A DNA stretch of 64,000 nt from Sphingomonadales bacterium Ga0077557 (GCA_001464615.1 LNFI01000030.1:1-64000), one strand, 5' to 3'; positions 1 through 10,102 are shown, counted from the first letter of the stretch. Made by a program: numbers and translations. The notes: a model not told the origin generated them from the sequence alone.

Positions 1-17
1 GGGGAGGGGAGAAACAT

Positions 18-476
18 TCAAACGAAGATCTGGCTGATCCATTCGGCGATCATCGCGGGTTTGTCCTCGCCTTCGATCTCGACCGTGAACTCGTTGGTCT
101 GCTGCCATTGGCCGGGGCGCTTTTCGATCAGCTCGACCAGTTTGAAACGGCCACGCACGCGCTTGCCCGAGCGGACGGGCTGGAGGAAACGGACTTTGTT
201 GCCGCCGTAATTGACGCCCATCTTCACGCCCTCAATCTTGGGCGCGTCAGTGATCTTGGACGACAGCAGCGGCATCAAGGACAGCGTCAGGAAACCATGC
301 GCGATCGTGCCGCCAAAGGGCGTCATCGCCGCCATTTGCGGGTTCACATGGATAAACTGGTGATCGCCCGTTGCATCAGCGAACTTGTCGATCATCTCCT
401 GGCTGACCTCGACCCAGTCGGAGACCTGCTCGCTGCCCACCCGCGTGGCCATTTCCTGAATGGTGATTGTCGTCAC
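18..476 (-). CDS. MaoC-family dehydratase
   Basis: 152 aa; hot-dog fold motif DATGDHQFIHVNP...GGTIAHGFLTLSL. Confidence 0.9.
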   Translation of the reverse strand: MTTITIQEMATRVGSEQVSDWVEVSQEMIDKFADATGDHQFIHVNPQMAAMTPFGGTIAHGFLTLSLMPLLSSKITDAPKIEGVKMGVNYGGNKVRFLQPVRSGKRVRGRFKLVELIEKRPGQWQQTNEFTVEIEGEDKPAMIAEWISQIFV

Positions 477-572
477 GGCATTTCCCTCCCGAGCAAATCA
501 TCGCATAGCGCGGGGCTCAAATAGGCGCGTCGAGCACCCCTTGCCAAGCCTCGCTAGACCGGAAACCGGAAG

Positions 573-3557
573 ATGACACCTGACGTAGCGTCCGCAGCCC
601 GCAAATCCATGGCCCAACTCCACCGTGCGCCCGAACCCGAAGTTCTAAAGCCGCTATTGGCGCGCGCCGCCGTCACCCCCGACTCGCGAAATCGGATCAT
701 GTCCGAGTCGCTGGGATTGCTGGCGGACCTGCGCGCCGCGCAGGGCAAGGGCTGGGTGAACCAGTTCCTGCAGGAATATCGGCTCAATTCATCAGAAGGC
801 GTGGCGCTGCTGTCGCTGGCCGAGGCGTTCCTGCGCGTGCCCGATCCGGAAACCGCCGATCTGCTGATCGCCGACAAGCTGGGCGATGCCGATTGGCGTG
901 CGCACACCGGCAAGTCCAACTCGACATTGGTCAACTCCGCCACCTGGGGGCTTGTGGTTGGCCGCGCGCTGGTGGGGGAGGGCGACCAGCCCAGCGCGTT
1001 GCGCCGCCTGATTTCGCGCGCCGGCGAACCGTTCGTTCGCCAAGCGGTGGGGGCGGCGATGCGGATGATGGGCGAAATCTTTGTGATGGGCCGCACCATC
1101 GACGAAGCCGCCCGCCGGATGAAAAAGCCCGAGCATAAAGGCTTCACCGCCAGCTTTGACATGCTAGGGGAGGCCGCGCGGACCAAGGCCGATGCCGACC
1201 GCTATTTCCGCGCCTATGTCGACGCGATTGATGCGGTGGGCGCCGATCCGGCGGCGGGGCATTCGATTTCGGTCAAGCTCTCCGCGCTCCACGCGCGTTA
1301 TGAAGTCGCGCAGTGGGATGATTGCGTCCCCGCGCTCACCGAAATGCTGGAGGCATTGGCGGTGCAGGCGGCGGCCAAGGGCATCGCGCTGACCGTCGAT
1401 GCCGAGGAATCCGAGCGGCTGGAGATGAGCCTGGATATCATTGGTACCGTCGCCGGGCTGCCGTCGCTGAAAAGCTGGGACGGCTTCGGCATGGCGGTGC
1501 AGGCTTATGGCAAGCGCGCACGACCGGTGATCGCCTGGGCAGGCGCCCTGGGCCGCGAAATGAACGTCCGCCTCGTCAAGGGCGCCTATTGGGACAGCGA
1601 GATCAAGCGCACGCAGGTGGAGGGCCTCGCCGATTATCCGCTCTTCACCCGCAAGGCCGCGACCGACGTCTCCTACCTCGCCTGCGCGCGCGACATGCTC
1701 GATGCGCCGCGCATTCGCCCCGCCTTTGCCAGCCATAATGCGCTGACAGTGGCGACCATTGTCGAATGGGCGGGGAACAGCCGCGATTTCGAATTCCAGC
1801 GCCTCCACGGCATGGGCGATGGCCTGTATGAGCGCTTGGTGCGCGAACATGGCTATCATTGCCGCATCTATGCGCCGGTGGGAGGGCATCGCGATCTGCT
1901 GGCCTATCTCGTCCGACGGCTGCTGGAGAATGGCGCGAACTCCTCCTTTGTCCACCAGCTGGCCGACGAGCGGCTGAGCGAGGCGGAAATCCTGGCCGAC
2001 CCGGTCGTGAAGATTGCGGGCGTGGGGGGTACGCGGCACCCCAACATTCCGCTGCCTGCTGATCTGTTCGGCGCGCAGCGCAAAAATTCCGCCGGGCTTG
2101 ATCTCGCCGATCAGACGACGCTGGCTCAGACGGTCCAAAATCTCCGCGCCTCCGCGCCTCCGCGTGAACAAGATGATCTCACGCGGAGACGTGGAGACGC
2201 GGAGGAGGCGGTGTGTGCGGCTGCTGCAGCCTTCCCCGCCTGGTCGGCGCGATCGGTTGAGGATCGCTGCGCGATCATGGAGCGCCTCGCCGATCTGCTT
2301 GAGGAGAACCGCGACGCGCTGATGGCCATCTGCGTCGAGGAAGCCTTCAAGACCATCCCCGATGCGCTCGGCGAAGTGCGCGAGGCAGTCGATTTCTGCC
2401 GCTATTACGCCGCCGAGGCGCGCGCCAACCTCCACCCCATCGAGCTGCCGGGCCCGACGGGTGAGCGCAACACGCTCCATCTGGAAGGGCGCGGGGTTTG
2501 GGCCACCATCGCGCCGTGGAACTTCCCGCTGGCGATCTTCCTGGGGCAGACGGTGGCAGCGCTGGTTACCGGCAATACGGTGGTGGCAAAACCGGCACCG
2601 CAGACCCCGCGTATCGCCGCGCGCGCGGTCGAGCTCGCGCATCTGGCAGGCGTGCCGAAAGACGCGCTGATCCTGCTCCCCGGCGGCCCCGAAGTCGGCG
2701 CTGCGCTCACTGCTGATCCCCGCGTGCAAGGTGTCGCCTTCACCGGCTCCACCGCGACCGCGCGCAAGATCGCCCGCAGCCTGCTGGAGGACGACAATCG
2801 CCCCATCGTCCCGCTCATCGCCGAAACCGGCGGCATCAACGCGATGATCGTCGATTCCACCGCGCTGCCCGAACAGGTCGTGGCCGATGTCATCACCAGC
2901 GCCTTCCGCTCGGCCGGGCAGCGTTGCTCGGCACTGCGCCTGCTGCTGCTGCAGGAGGAGATCGCCGATGGCGTCATCGAAATGCTGCAGGGCGCGATGG
3001 ACCTGCTGATCATCGGCGACCCCGGCGATCCGCGCACCGATGTCGGTCCGGTTATCGATCAAGCCGCCTATGACAAACTCATGGCCTATCGCGCGCATCT
3101 CGGCGGCGCGCTGATCAAGTCGATCGCGGTGCCAGCCGCCGGGCTGTTTGTGCCGCCCACGCTCGTCCGGCTCGGCGACATCGACGCGCTCGACCGCGAA
3201 TGGTTTGGCCCCATCCTCCACGTCGCGACCTGGCCCGCGGGCAAGCTCGCCGAGACGGTCGCGCGGGTGAACGCCAAGGGCTATGGCCTGACGATGGGCC
3301 TCCACAGCCGCATCGCCCGCGCGAGCGAACTGGTTGAGGCGCGCGCGGCGGTCGGCAATCTCTACGTCAACCGCTCGATGATCGGCGCGGTGGTCGGTTC
3401 GCAACCCTTTGGCGGCGAGGGCCTGTCTGGCACTGGCCCCAAGGCGGGCGGCCCGCATTATCTCTACCGCTTCTGTGTCGAGCGGGCGGTATCGGTCGAT
3501 ACCACCAGTGCTGGTGGCAATGCGACGTTGTTGAGTTTGGATGAGGGAAGTATTTGA
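573..3557 (+). CDS. putA: Bifunctional proline dehydrogenase / L-glutamate gamma-semialdehyde dehydrogenase (no N-terminal RHH domain)
   Basis: 994 aa; PRODH region (RLVKGAYWDSEIKRTQVEG) followed by ALDH region (PWNFPLAIFLGQ, FTGSTATA, GQRCSALR). Confidence 0.95.
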   Translation: MTPDVASAARKSMAQLHRAPEPEVLKPLLARAAVTPDSRNRIMSESLGLLADLRAAQGKGWVNQFLQEYRLNSSEGVALLSLAEAFLRVPDPETADLLIADKLGDADWRAHTGKSNSTLVNSATWGLVVGRALVGEGDQPSALRRLISRAGEPFVRQAVGAAMRMMGEIFVMGRTIDEAARRMKKPEHKGFTASFDMLGEAARTKADADRYFRAYVDAIDAVGADPAAGHSISVKLSALHARYEVAQWDDCVPALTEMLEALAVQAAAKGIALTVDAEESERLEMSLDIIGTVAGLPSLKSWDGFGMAVQAYGKRARPVIAWAGALGREMNVRLVKGAYWDSEIKRTQVEGLADYPLFTRKAATDVSYLACARDMLDAPRIRPAFASHNALTVATIVEWAGNSRDFEFQRLHGMGDGLYERLVREHGYHCRIYAPVGGHRDLLAYLVRRLLENGANSSFVHQLADERLSEAEILADPVVKIAGVGGTRHPNIPLPADLFGAQRKNSAGLDLADQTTLAQTVQNLRASAPPREQDDLTRRRGDAEEAVCAAAAAFPAWSARSVEDRCAIMERLADLLEENRDALMAICVEEAFKTIPDALGEVREAVDFCRYYAAEARANLHPIELPGPTGERNTLHLEGRGVWATIAPWNFPLAIFLGQTVAALVTGNTVVAKPAPQTPRIAARAVELAHLAGVPKDALILLPGGPEVGAALTADPRVQGVAFTGSTATARKIARSLLEDDNRPIVPLIAETGGINAMIVDSTALPEQVVADVITSAFRSAGQRCSALRLLLLQEEIADGVIEMLQGAMDLLIIGDPGDPRTDVGPVIDQAAYDKLMAYRAHLGGALIKSIAVPAAGLFVPPTLVRLGDIDALDREWFGPILHVATWPAGKLAETVARVNAKGYGLTMGLHSRIARASELVEARAAVGNLYVNRSMIGAVVGSQPFGGEGLSGTGPKAGGPHYLYRFCVERAVSVDTTSAGGNATLLSLDEGSI
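2142..2204. repeat. Intragenic palindromic repeat inside putA, 26-nt arms (23/26 match), 11-nt loop
   Basis: CTCCGCGCCTCCGCGCCTCCGCGTGA / TCACGCGGAGACGTGGAGACGCGGAG; encodes RASAPPREQDDLTRRRGDAEE. Confidence 0.85.
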
Positions 3558-3618
3558 AGAACAGCTTGATGGTTGGGCATTATTCACGTAAATATAATGG
3601 ATTAGAGAGGAGTTGGTG

Positions 3619-4059
3619 ATGCTCGCTGTTCGTTATCTGATTATTTTTGTGATGCTGGCCATCCTGTCGAATAATAGTAGCGCTCGAGAAACGCCCAACC
3701 GGACCAAGGCCGACACGAATGTTGTCGATCTCGTCATTTTGCGCGATGGCAATGTCGTTGCGACGCCCAAACTGGTCATGCGGATCGGCACGACGGCTGT
3801 GCTGACTGTGGCCAAGCATGATGGCTATTCAATAATGAGCGCGCTTGGCCGGGACAGCCGGATCGCGAACGGTCGAAAATTGGATATTGAGCTGTTTTTT
3901 GCCGATGATGGTCGCTGGAAGTCGGCCGGCAAGCCAAGCATTTCCGTTGGCCTGAATGGAAGCGGGCGCTTGATGTGGCGCGACGAAGCAGGCAGCAATT
4001 TGGAAATAAGGGCGGTGATCACCGATATGCCGTCCGACACGATCGGCACGCGATCCTGA
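3619..4059 (+). CDS. Hypothetical exported protein
   Basis: ATG preceded by GAGAGGAG; N-terminal hydrophobic signal-like segment. Confidence 0.65.
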   Translation: MLAVRYLIIFVMLAILSNNSSARETPNRTKADTNVVDLVILRDGNVVATPKLVMRIGTTAVLTVAKHDGYSIMSALGRDSRIANGRKLDIELFFADDGRWKSAGKPSISVGLNGSGRLMWRDEAGSNLEIRAVITDMPSDTIGTRS

Positions 4060-4114
4060 TTTCAGGATAGCCGTTTCGGGCGAAGGGTGGCGACTTGGCA
4101 GCCGGAGGAGAGGC

Positions 4115-5287
4115 CTATGCGCTATCCTTCGGGTCGATCCGCTTCACTGCCTGCACATCGGGATAGGGCAGCACCATCGTCCCGTCCGGCGCTGCCGTAA
4201 AGCTCGTCTGGGTGGGATAGGCAAACGTTATCCCCTCGGCGGCGAAGCGGCGGAGGATCGCTAGCCCGACATCATGGCGGCCTTGATACCAGCTCGTAAA
4301 GTCGGGGCTCAGCGTGTCATATTCCAGCTCGATATCAATCGTGCTGTCGCCAAACCCGACCAGACCGGCCTGGGCAAAGCCATGGCCGAGCGTTTCGACC
4401 TCCTCGCGCAGCATCGCCGGGATGCGGGCAATCACGTCGGCCGGTGTTTGGTAGGTGATGCCCAGCGCGAATTTATGGCGGCGAAACTGGCGCCGCGAAA
4501 TGTTGCGGATTTCCTTTTCCAGCAACTGCTTGTTGGCGATGATGTGCTCCTCGCCTGAGGCGGGCCGGACGCGGGTGGATTTCAGCCCGATCTCTTCGAC
4601 CGTGCCAGTGGTGTCGTCATAGCTGATGACATCGCCCTTGCTGAATGGTCGATCGAAGATGATCGCCAGCGCCGCGAACAAATCAGCGAAAATGCCTTGC
4701 GCCGCCAAGCCAATCGCGATGCCGCCCACGCCAAGCCCGGCCACCAGCCCGGTGATATTGACCCCCAAATTGCCCAGGATGACGATGATCGCGATGCCGA
4801 ACAGCACCACAGTCACGAGCAAGCGGATGATGCCCATCGCATTGGCAATCGTCTCGCCGCTATAATGTTCGCTCTGCGCGCGCTGTTCGATCACCCCAAG
4901 CGTGATTTCGCGCGTCCAGATCGCGACCTGGAAACCAGCGGCGATCGTGAAGAGGAAGTTGATCGTTTGGGCGAGCTCGATCGGCGCATGGGCATAGCCA
5001 TCGACCAGCTTTGCAGCGGTTGCCGCGATGAAGAAATTGGTGGTGCGGCTGGCGGCATGGGCAAAAATCTCCGGCCAGCGCCGACTTGTCTCGCCGGGTT
5101 GATAAAGTCGCCGCACGTAACGCCGCACTGCGTGCAGGCCGATGATGATCAGCGCGCCGACCAGTACAGCAATCGCAATTTGCAGCCAATGCGTCTGAAA
5201 CCATGTCCGGTTGACATCAATCATCGCGTTAAGCTGGGCGCTGACATCGCTCATCTGGATGGTGGGAGGCTTGCGGGGGCTGGTCAT
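4115..5287 (-). CDS. Mechanosensitive ion channel family protein (MscS-like)
   Basis: TM helices plus GLGVGGIAIGLAAQGIFADLFAALAIIFDRPFSKGDVI motif. Confidence 0.92.
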   Translation of the reverse strand: MTSPRKPPTIQMSDVSAQLNAMIDVNRTWFQTHWLQIAIAVLVGALIIIGLHAVRRYVRRLYQPGETSRRWPEIFAHAASRTTNFFIAATAAKLVDGYAHAPIELAQTINFLFTIAAGFQVAIWTREITLGVIEQRAQSEHYSGETIANAMGIIRLLVTVVLFGIAIIVILGNLGVNITGLVAGLGVGGIAIGLAAQGIFADLFAALAIIFDRPFSKGDVISYDDTTGTVEEIGLKSTRVRPASGEEHIIANKQLLEKEIRNISRRQFRRHKFALGITYQTPADVIARIPAMLREEVETLGHGFAQAGLVGFGDSTIDIELEYDTLSPDFTSWYQGRHDVGLAILRRFAAEGITFAYPTQTSFTAAPDGTMVLPYPDVQAVKRIDPKDSA

Positions 5288-5506
5288 CGCTTCTTTCGTG
5301 TGGATCGGCTTGGGGTGTCGCTCAGGGCTTTGCGGTTAAGCCCGCAACGGCTCTAGCATAGTGGGTGGCAGGATCGAGACCGGGGCGGTCGATTGGTGGC
5401 GATCCCGGTCATTTCGAAGAACGCTGCCAATGCACCGCTGACCGCTTCGTTCCGGAACCGCTTCCGGATCAGCGGGTTGATGGCGGACCAGCAGCGGAGA
5501 TTTCCC

Positions 5507-6061
5507 ATGACCGATATCGCTCAAGCGCATGTCCTTATTCTTGCCACTGACGGTTTCGAGCAGTCCGAATTGTTCAGCCCGCGTGAGGCCTTGATGGATG
5601 CCGGGGCGAAGGTGACGCTGGCGTCAATCGGCACTGATCCGATCCAGGGCATGAAGCATGCCGAAAAGGCGGAGACGATTACCCCCGATCTCATGCTGCA
5701 TGATGTCGATGTCGGCGATTATGATGCGCTGGTGCTGCCCGGCGGGGTCACCAATCCCGATACGCTGCGGCTTCAACCAGAGGCGATCACGATCATCCAG
5801 GCCTTTTTCGATGAGGACAAGATAGTGGCGGCGATCTGCCATGCGCCATGGCTGTTGATTGAGGCTGATGTCGTTGACGGACTTCGCGTAGCGAGCTGGC
5901 CGTCGCTGCACACTGATTTGGAAAATGCCGGTGCTGAGGTGGTTGACGCGGCGGTCGTCATCGATGGCAATCTGATCACCAGCCGCAATCCGGACGACCT
6001 GCCCGCCTTTAACGCGGCGCTGATCGAAGCAATCGGCGCACAGGTCCGCGAGCCTGCCTAA
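5507..6061 (+). CDS. DJ-1/PfpI family (type 1 glutamine amidotransferase-like) protein
   Basis: ATDGFEQSEL...DALVLPGGVTNPD...AAICHAPWLL nucleophile elbow; start chosen at MTDIAQ. Confidence 0.93.
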   Translation: MTDIAQAHVLILATDGFEQSELFSPREALMDAGAKVTLASIGTDPIQGMKHAEKAETITPDLMLHDVDVGDYDALVLPGGVTNPDTLRLQPEAITIIQAFFDEDKIVAAICHAPWLLIEADVVDGLRVASWPSLHTDLENAGAEVVDAAVVIDGNLITSRNPDDLPAFNAALIEAIGAQVREPA

Positions 6062-7467
6062 CGCGCTGGCTGGCCTGTGGCGATCGGCAAGACTGGCGAA
6101 TGGGCTGGCGCTTGGGCTGCCCGCTGGCCCTTGCGAAAGGGCTGCCAGACCGCCTCGCTGCGGCGGCGCGCAAGATAGGTGTCCAACCCGATCTGCGCGC
6201 CGATCAGCATATAGATAAAGGGTTGAAACGCGATGCCGACAAAGGCCGCGCCGAGCAGATAAACGATGTGTGCGTTTTGCAGCGCGCTGGCCAATGGCGT
6301 TACCCAGGCTTCGTCAGCACTGGCCTGGCGATATCGCTGGCGCAGCACTTCCATGCGGAACACCCCAGCGATGTTGATCATCAGCCAAAGGGCGAGGCCA
6401 GGATAGCCTTGTTCGCCGAGCATCTCGAAATAGCTGCTGTGATAGGCGCGGGCGCTGTCTTCCTCAGGCGTGCGCACCACGGTGATGTTGTTGCCTGATC
6501 CGACGACTTTTACCGTTTCAAAGCGGAGATGATTCTGGCGATAGGCTTCGAAGCCGCCGCCGAACGGGTGCGTTTTGGCGTAATCGATCGTCCATTTCCA
6601 CACCGCGACCCGGGTGGAGGCGGAGGTATCGGATTGGTGGTTCTGGATTGTCTGCATGCGTTCCAGGAATGATTCCGGCAGGAACGGCAGCGACACGATC
6701 GGCACGACGGCGACCAATGCCAGATACATCAGCCGCCTTTTGGCGTTGCGCAGCATCAGCGCCGCGAGAAGCCCGATGCAGACCAGCCCGGTCCGCGCCG
6801 ATGTGCCGACCGGGATCAGCAGGCAGGCAAAGGCAAGCGCATAGCAGAAGATCTTCACCTTCCAGTCGGGCTTGAAGATCGTGCCATAGGTGGCAAACCA
6901 CAGCACCAGCGGCACGATGCAGACCGCGACTGTCGAGATGATGCTGCCTTCATACAGGCCGCTATTATTCGATACCATCAGGTTCAGCTCGCCATAGCCG
7001 CCGCCCGACGCCAGCGTCTTGATCCCGCCGACGATGACGATTGATCCGGCCGACAGGATCATGAACAGCAATAATGCCTCTATCCTGAGCTTGGTGCGCA
7101 GCGTGAGCGGCAGGAAGATGGCAAAGGCCAGCGCCTTCCACACCCAATCCCATTTCCCCATCGCATCGACCGGGAAATCCGCACTGCGGGTGGTGATCGC
7201 GCAATAGATCAGCATCAGCAGCAACAGGAACTGGCGCGGTGCCAGCCTGGTGTCGCGCTTGTCGTCAAACATCGCCCAGGCGCCGACCGCCGCGATCACG
7301 GCGATCAATGAAATTGGCACGCTGTTGAGCAGCAAATAGGTCAGCCGCTGGGGCGAGACGATGTCGATATAGACATAGGTCAGCACGAACACGAACGGCC
7401 GGCGAAAGCCGAACCCGAACAGCGCGATCAGAAAGGCAATGAAGGCAAGATCACGCACCCGGATCAT
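6058..7467 (-). CDS. Putative O-glycosylation ligase, exosortase A system-associated (Wzy-like)
   Basis: Polytopic protein with RDLAFIAFLIALFGFGFRRPFVFVLTYVYIDIVSPQRL N-terminus and HPFGGGFEAYRQNH. Confidence 0.85.
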   Translation of the reverse strand: MIRVRDLAFIAFLIALFGFGFRRPFVFVLTYVYIDIVSPQRLTYLLLNSVPISLIAVIAAVGAWAMFDDKRDTRLAPRQFLLLLMLIYCAITTRSADFPVDAMGKWDWVWKALAFAIFLPLTLRTKLRIEALLLFMILSAGSIVIVGGIKTLASGGGYGELNLMVSNNSGLYEGSIISTVAVCIVPLVLWFATYGTIFKPDWKVKIFCYALAFACLLIPVGTSARTGLVCIGLLAALMLRNAKRRLMYLALVAVVPIVSLPFLPESFLERMQTIQNHQSDTSASTRVAVWKWTIDYAKTHPFGGGFEAYRQNHLRFETVKVVGSGNNITVVRTPEEDSARAYHSSYFEMLGEQGYPGLALWLMINIAGVFRMEVLRQRYRQASADEAWVTPLASALQNAHIVYLLGAAFVGIAFQPFIYMLIGAQIGLDTYLARRRSEAVWQPFRKGQRAAQAPAHSPVLPIATGQPAR

Positions 7468-7576
7468 CCTCCGGTCGGGCCGACGGCTCGCGATCAAGAT
7501 CGGGGCGGCGCAACAGCAGGAACGCGGCCAGCATCATCAGCCCATGCGTCAGGCCGAGCGCGAAATTGTCGATCAT
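7451..7576 (-). CDS. Small single-TM protein (41 aa) overlapping the ligase start
   Basis: MIDNFALGLTHGLMMLAAFLLLRRPDLDREPSARPEDDPGA; stop overlaps downstream start by 17 nt. Confidence 0.55.
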   Translation of the reverse strand: MIDNFALGLTHGLMMLAAFLLLRRPDLDREPSARPEDDPGA

Positions 7577-7684
7577 GCCCTTTGCCCTGCCTGTAAAAAA
7601 ACCTGCGCTGAGGCGCCTTGGGGCTGGATACGCCGAACCGGGTTGACGGTGCGTTAAACACTGTTGTGGCAAGACAGCCGCGTT

Positions 7685-8923
7685 ATGCGCATTCTTCACA
7701 TCCTTGATCATGGGCTGCCCTTGCAGAGCGGCTATACTTTTCGCACCCGCGCCATTTTGAAGGCGCAGATGGCGCGCGGCTGGCAGGTCGCAGCGGTCAC
7801 TGGCCCGCGCCAGGGCGGCGATACGGCAGACGAGCGCGTTGATGGGATCGACTTTTATCGCACCCCCACGCCCAAGCCCTGGATCAGCCCCTTTGGCGAA
7901 TTGCGCGAGATTAGCGCGTTTTCACGGCGCATTGGTGAGGTGATCAAGCAATTCCAGCCTGACATCCTCCACGCCCATTCGCCCGTCCTCGACGCCCTCG
8001 CTGCGCGCCGCGCCAGCCGCCGCTACCATGTGCCGATGCTCTATGAAATTCGCGCCTTTTGGGAGGATGCGGCCGTCGGCAATGGCACCGGGATTGAGGG
8101 ATCGTGGCGATACCGCGCGACGCGGGCGCTCGAAACGCGGATGGTCAACAAGGTCAATGCCGTCGCGGTGATCTGTGAAGGGTTGCGCAGCGATCTTGTC
8201 GCGCGCGGGGTGCCGCCACAGCGGATCATGATCTCCCCCAATGGCGTTGATCTCACCTTGTTCGGCAAGCCATTGCCCTATGATGCAGCGCTGGCCGATG
8301 ATCTTGGGATCGCCGGTGATGAGGTGATCGGCTTTATCGGCAGCTTTTATGCCTATGAAGGGCTTGCCGATCTGATCGCCGCGATGCCCCGATTGGTTGC
8401 GTCGCGCCCCCGGATGAAGCTGGTGCTGGTCGGCGGCGGCCCGTGCGAAGAAGCGCTGCGCGCGCAGGCTGAGGCCAGCGAGGTCGCCGCGCATATTCAT
8501 TTCGTCGGCCGCGTGCCGCATCAACAGGTCGAGCGTTATTACAGCGTGATCGATGTGCTGGTTTATCCACGCAAGCGCATGCGGCTGACGGATCTGGTGA
8601 CCCCGCTCAAGCCGCTAGAGGCCATGGCGCAAGGCCGACTAGTCGCGGCGTCGGATGTCGGCGGCCACCGCGAACTCATTCGCAACGGCGACACCGGCAG
8701 CCTGTTTCCGCCTGACAACCCCAAGGAAATGGCCCGCGCCATCGCGGCGCTGTTTGCCGATCGCGATGCCTGGCCAGCGCGCCGGGCGCGGGCGCGCGCC
8801 TTTGTCGAAGCGGAACGCAACTGGGCGAATAATGTCGCGCGTTATGCTCCTGTTTACCAAAAACTAATCGAATCCGCCGATAGATTGGCACCATGGTCGC
8901 ACAATCCCGTCGTCAACGTCTGA
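7685..8923 (+). CDS. Glycosyltransferase family 4, exosortase A system-associated type
   Basis: MRILHILDHGLPLQSGYTFRTRAIL N-terminus, GT4 fold motifs; adjacent to exosortase-type ligase. Confidence 0.88.
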   Translation: MRILHILDHGLPLQSGYTFRTRAILKAQMARGWQVAAVTGPRQGGDTADERVDGIDFYRTPTPKPWISPFGELREISAFSRRIGEVIKQFQPDILHAHSPVLDALAARRASRRYHVPMLYEIRAFWEDAAVGNGTGIEGSWRYRATRALETRMVNKVNAVAVICEGLRSDLVARGVPPQRIMISPNGVDLTLFGKPLPYDAALADDLGIAGDEVIGFIGSFYAYEGLADLIAAMPRLVASRPRMKLVLVGGGPCEEALRAQAEASEVAAHIHFVGRVPHQQVERYYSVIDVLVYPRKRMRLTDLVTPLKPLEAMAQGRLVAASDVGGHRELIRNGDTGSLFPPDNPKEMARAIAALFADRDAWPARRARARAFVEAERNWANNVARYAPVYQKLIESADRLAPWSHNPVVNV

Positions 8924-9774
8924 CCCTTCCTGTTGCGCCGCTTGCCGGTGCGCTGGTGGGGATCATGACCGCCGCGATGTTCGCGCTCGTGCCGGGCGAT
9001 ATGCTCGGCCGGTTGATCTTGCGCACGGGTATTGCCGCGATCATTCCTGCCGCCGAACCGCCATTAGGCTTTACCGCCCGGCTGGTCCTGATCTTGATGT
9101 GTGGCGGCGGCGCGGCGTTGGTCAGCTGGTTTGCCGTGTTCCTGATCACGGGATCGCGCACGATCATGTTTGGCAGCGATGTTGCGTCGACCGACGACGC
9201 TGATCCTGATCAAGAGGCACCGGTGCTGCGTCGTGCCGATGCCCATCCCGATGCGCCGTCGCGTCGTCCAGTCTTTGCCAATCGCGACCTGGGGACGCCC
9301 TTTCTGGATGTCCGCGCCCGGCACTTGGTCGCGGACGATGCACCAGCTCCGGATAGCGACTTCGCTCAAGCGCCGTTGCCGCTGCGGCGCGAAACGTTGG
9401 ACCTTCCCGACGATCTTGATCAATTGCTCTCGGTCTTTGATCCGGGTGCCATGCCGCCTAGCGCCGCACCGGCGCCGCCTGTCTCCGCTCCGGTTCCCCC
9501 GCGTCAGCAGATTTTCGCGCCGACCGAGCGCTTTGAAACATTTGAACTAACGCCGATGGTGCGCCCAACGCCCGGTGACCCGGCGCCGCCGGCCACTGAA
9601 CCACGGACACCGCGCGACACGCAGGCAACGATTGCCGCGCTGCTCGAACGGCTCGAACGCGGCGTAACCACCCGCGCGGACCGCGCACCCGTGCCAGATG
9701 TCAGCCGAATGAAGCGCGATGAGGGGTTACAGGAAACCCTGGTGTCCCTGCGCCGGATGGCAACCCGCGATTGA
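8893..9774 (+). CDS. Hypothetical membrane protein with Pro-rich cytosolic region
   Basis: Two N-terminal hydrophobic segments; overlaps preceding GT by 31 nt. Confidence 0.7.
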   Translation: MVAQSRRQRLTLPVAPLAGALVGIMTAAMFALVPGDMLGRLILRTGIAAIIPAAEPPLGFTARLVLILMCGGGAALVSWFAVFLITGSRTIMFGSDVASTDDADPDQEAPVLRRADAHPDAPSRRPVFANRDLGTPFLDVRARHLVADDAPAPDSDFAQAPLPLRRETLDLPDDLDQLLSVFDPGAMPPSAAPAPPVSAPVPPRQQIFAPTERFETFELTPMVRPTPGDPAPPATEPRTPRDTQATIAALLERLERGVTTRADRAPVPDVSRMKRDEGLQETLVSLRRMATRD

Positions 9775-9787
9775 TCGGCTCGCGCCA

Positions 9788-10102
9788 TTACCGCGTTTCA
9801 ACCGTCAGTATTTCCAGATCGGCTTCCACGCGACCCGCGCTTTTGCGTGTGGCGCTGATGGCGAGATCGGCGACCAGATGTCCGCTGATCGCGAATTCGG
9901 CGTCGGCCAAGCCGCCTAACCAGCGCTCGATCGCTGGGTTGAGCGGGGCGGCCAGCGTGATCTGATGCCTTGCACCGACAAAGGTGGCGCTGGCCCATTG
10001 ATCCCAATCAGCCGTTACTATTTCCACCGGGCAGTCAGCGCGCCTGGCCTGTTGGGCGATGGCGCGGGTTAGCGCAGTGCCGATATCGGGGCCGCGGCTC
10101 AT
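9788..10102 (-). CDS. Hypothetical protein (104 aa), second gene of SOS-box operon
   Basis: ATGA-type overlap (10099-10102) with upstream 62-aa gene. Confidence 0.7.
   Translation of the reverse strand: MSRGPDIGTALTRAIAQQARRADCPVEIVTADWDQWASATFVGARHQITLAAPLNPAIERWLGGLADAEFAISGHLVADLAISATRKSAGRVEADLEILTVETR

Noticed and set aside
1-12. Partial GGGGAGGGG-type repeat at the window edge
   Set aside because: Truncated by the window start, too short to assign to the repeat family seen at 21597.
1164-3587. 807-aa ORF antisense to putA
   Set aside because: Overlaps a clear enzyme; long antisense ORFs are expected from GC-rich codon bias and this one shows no recognisable domain.
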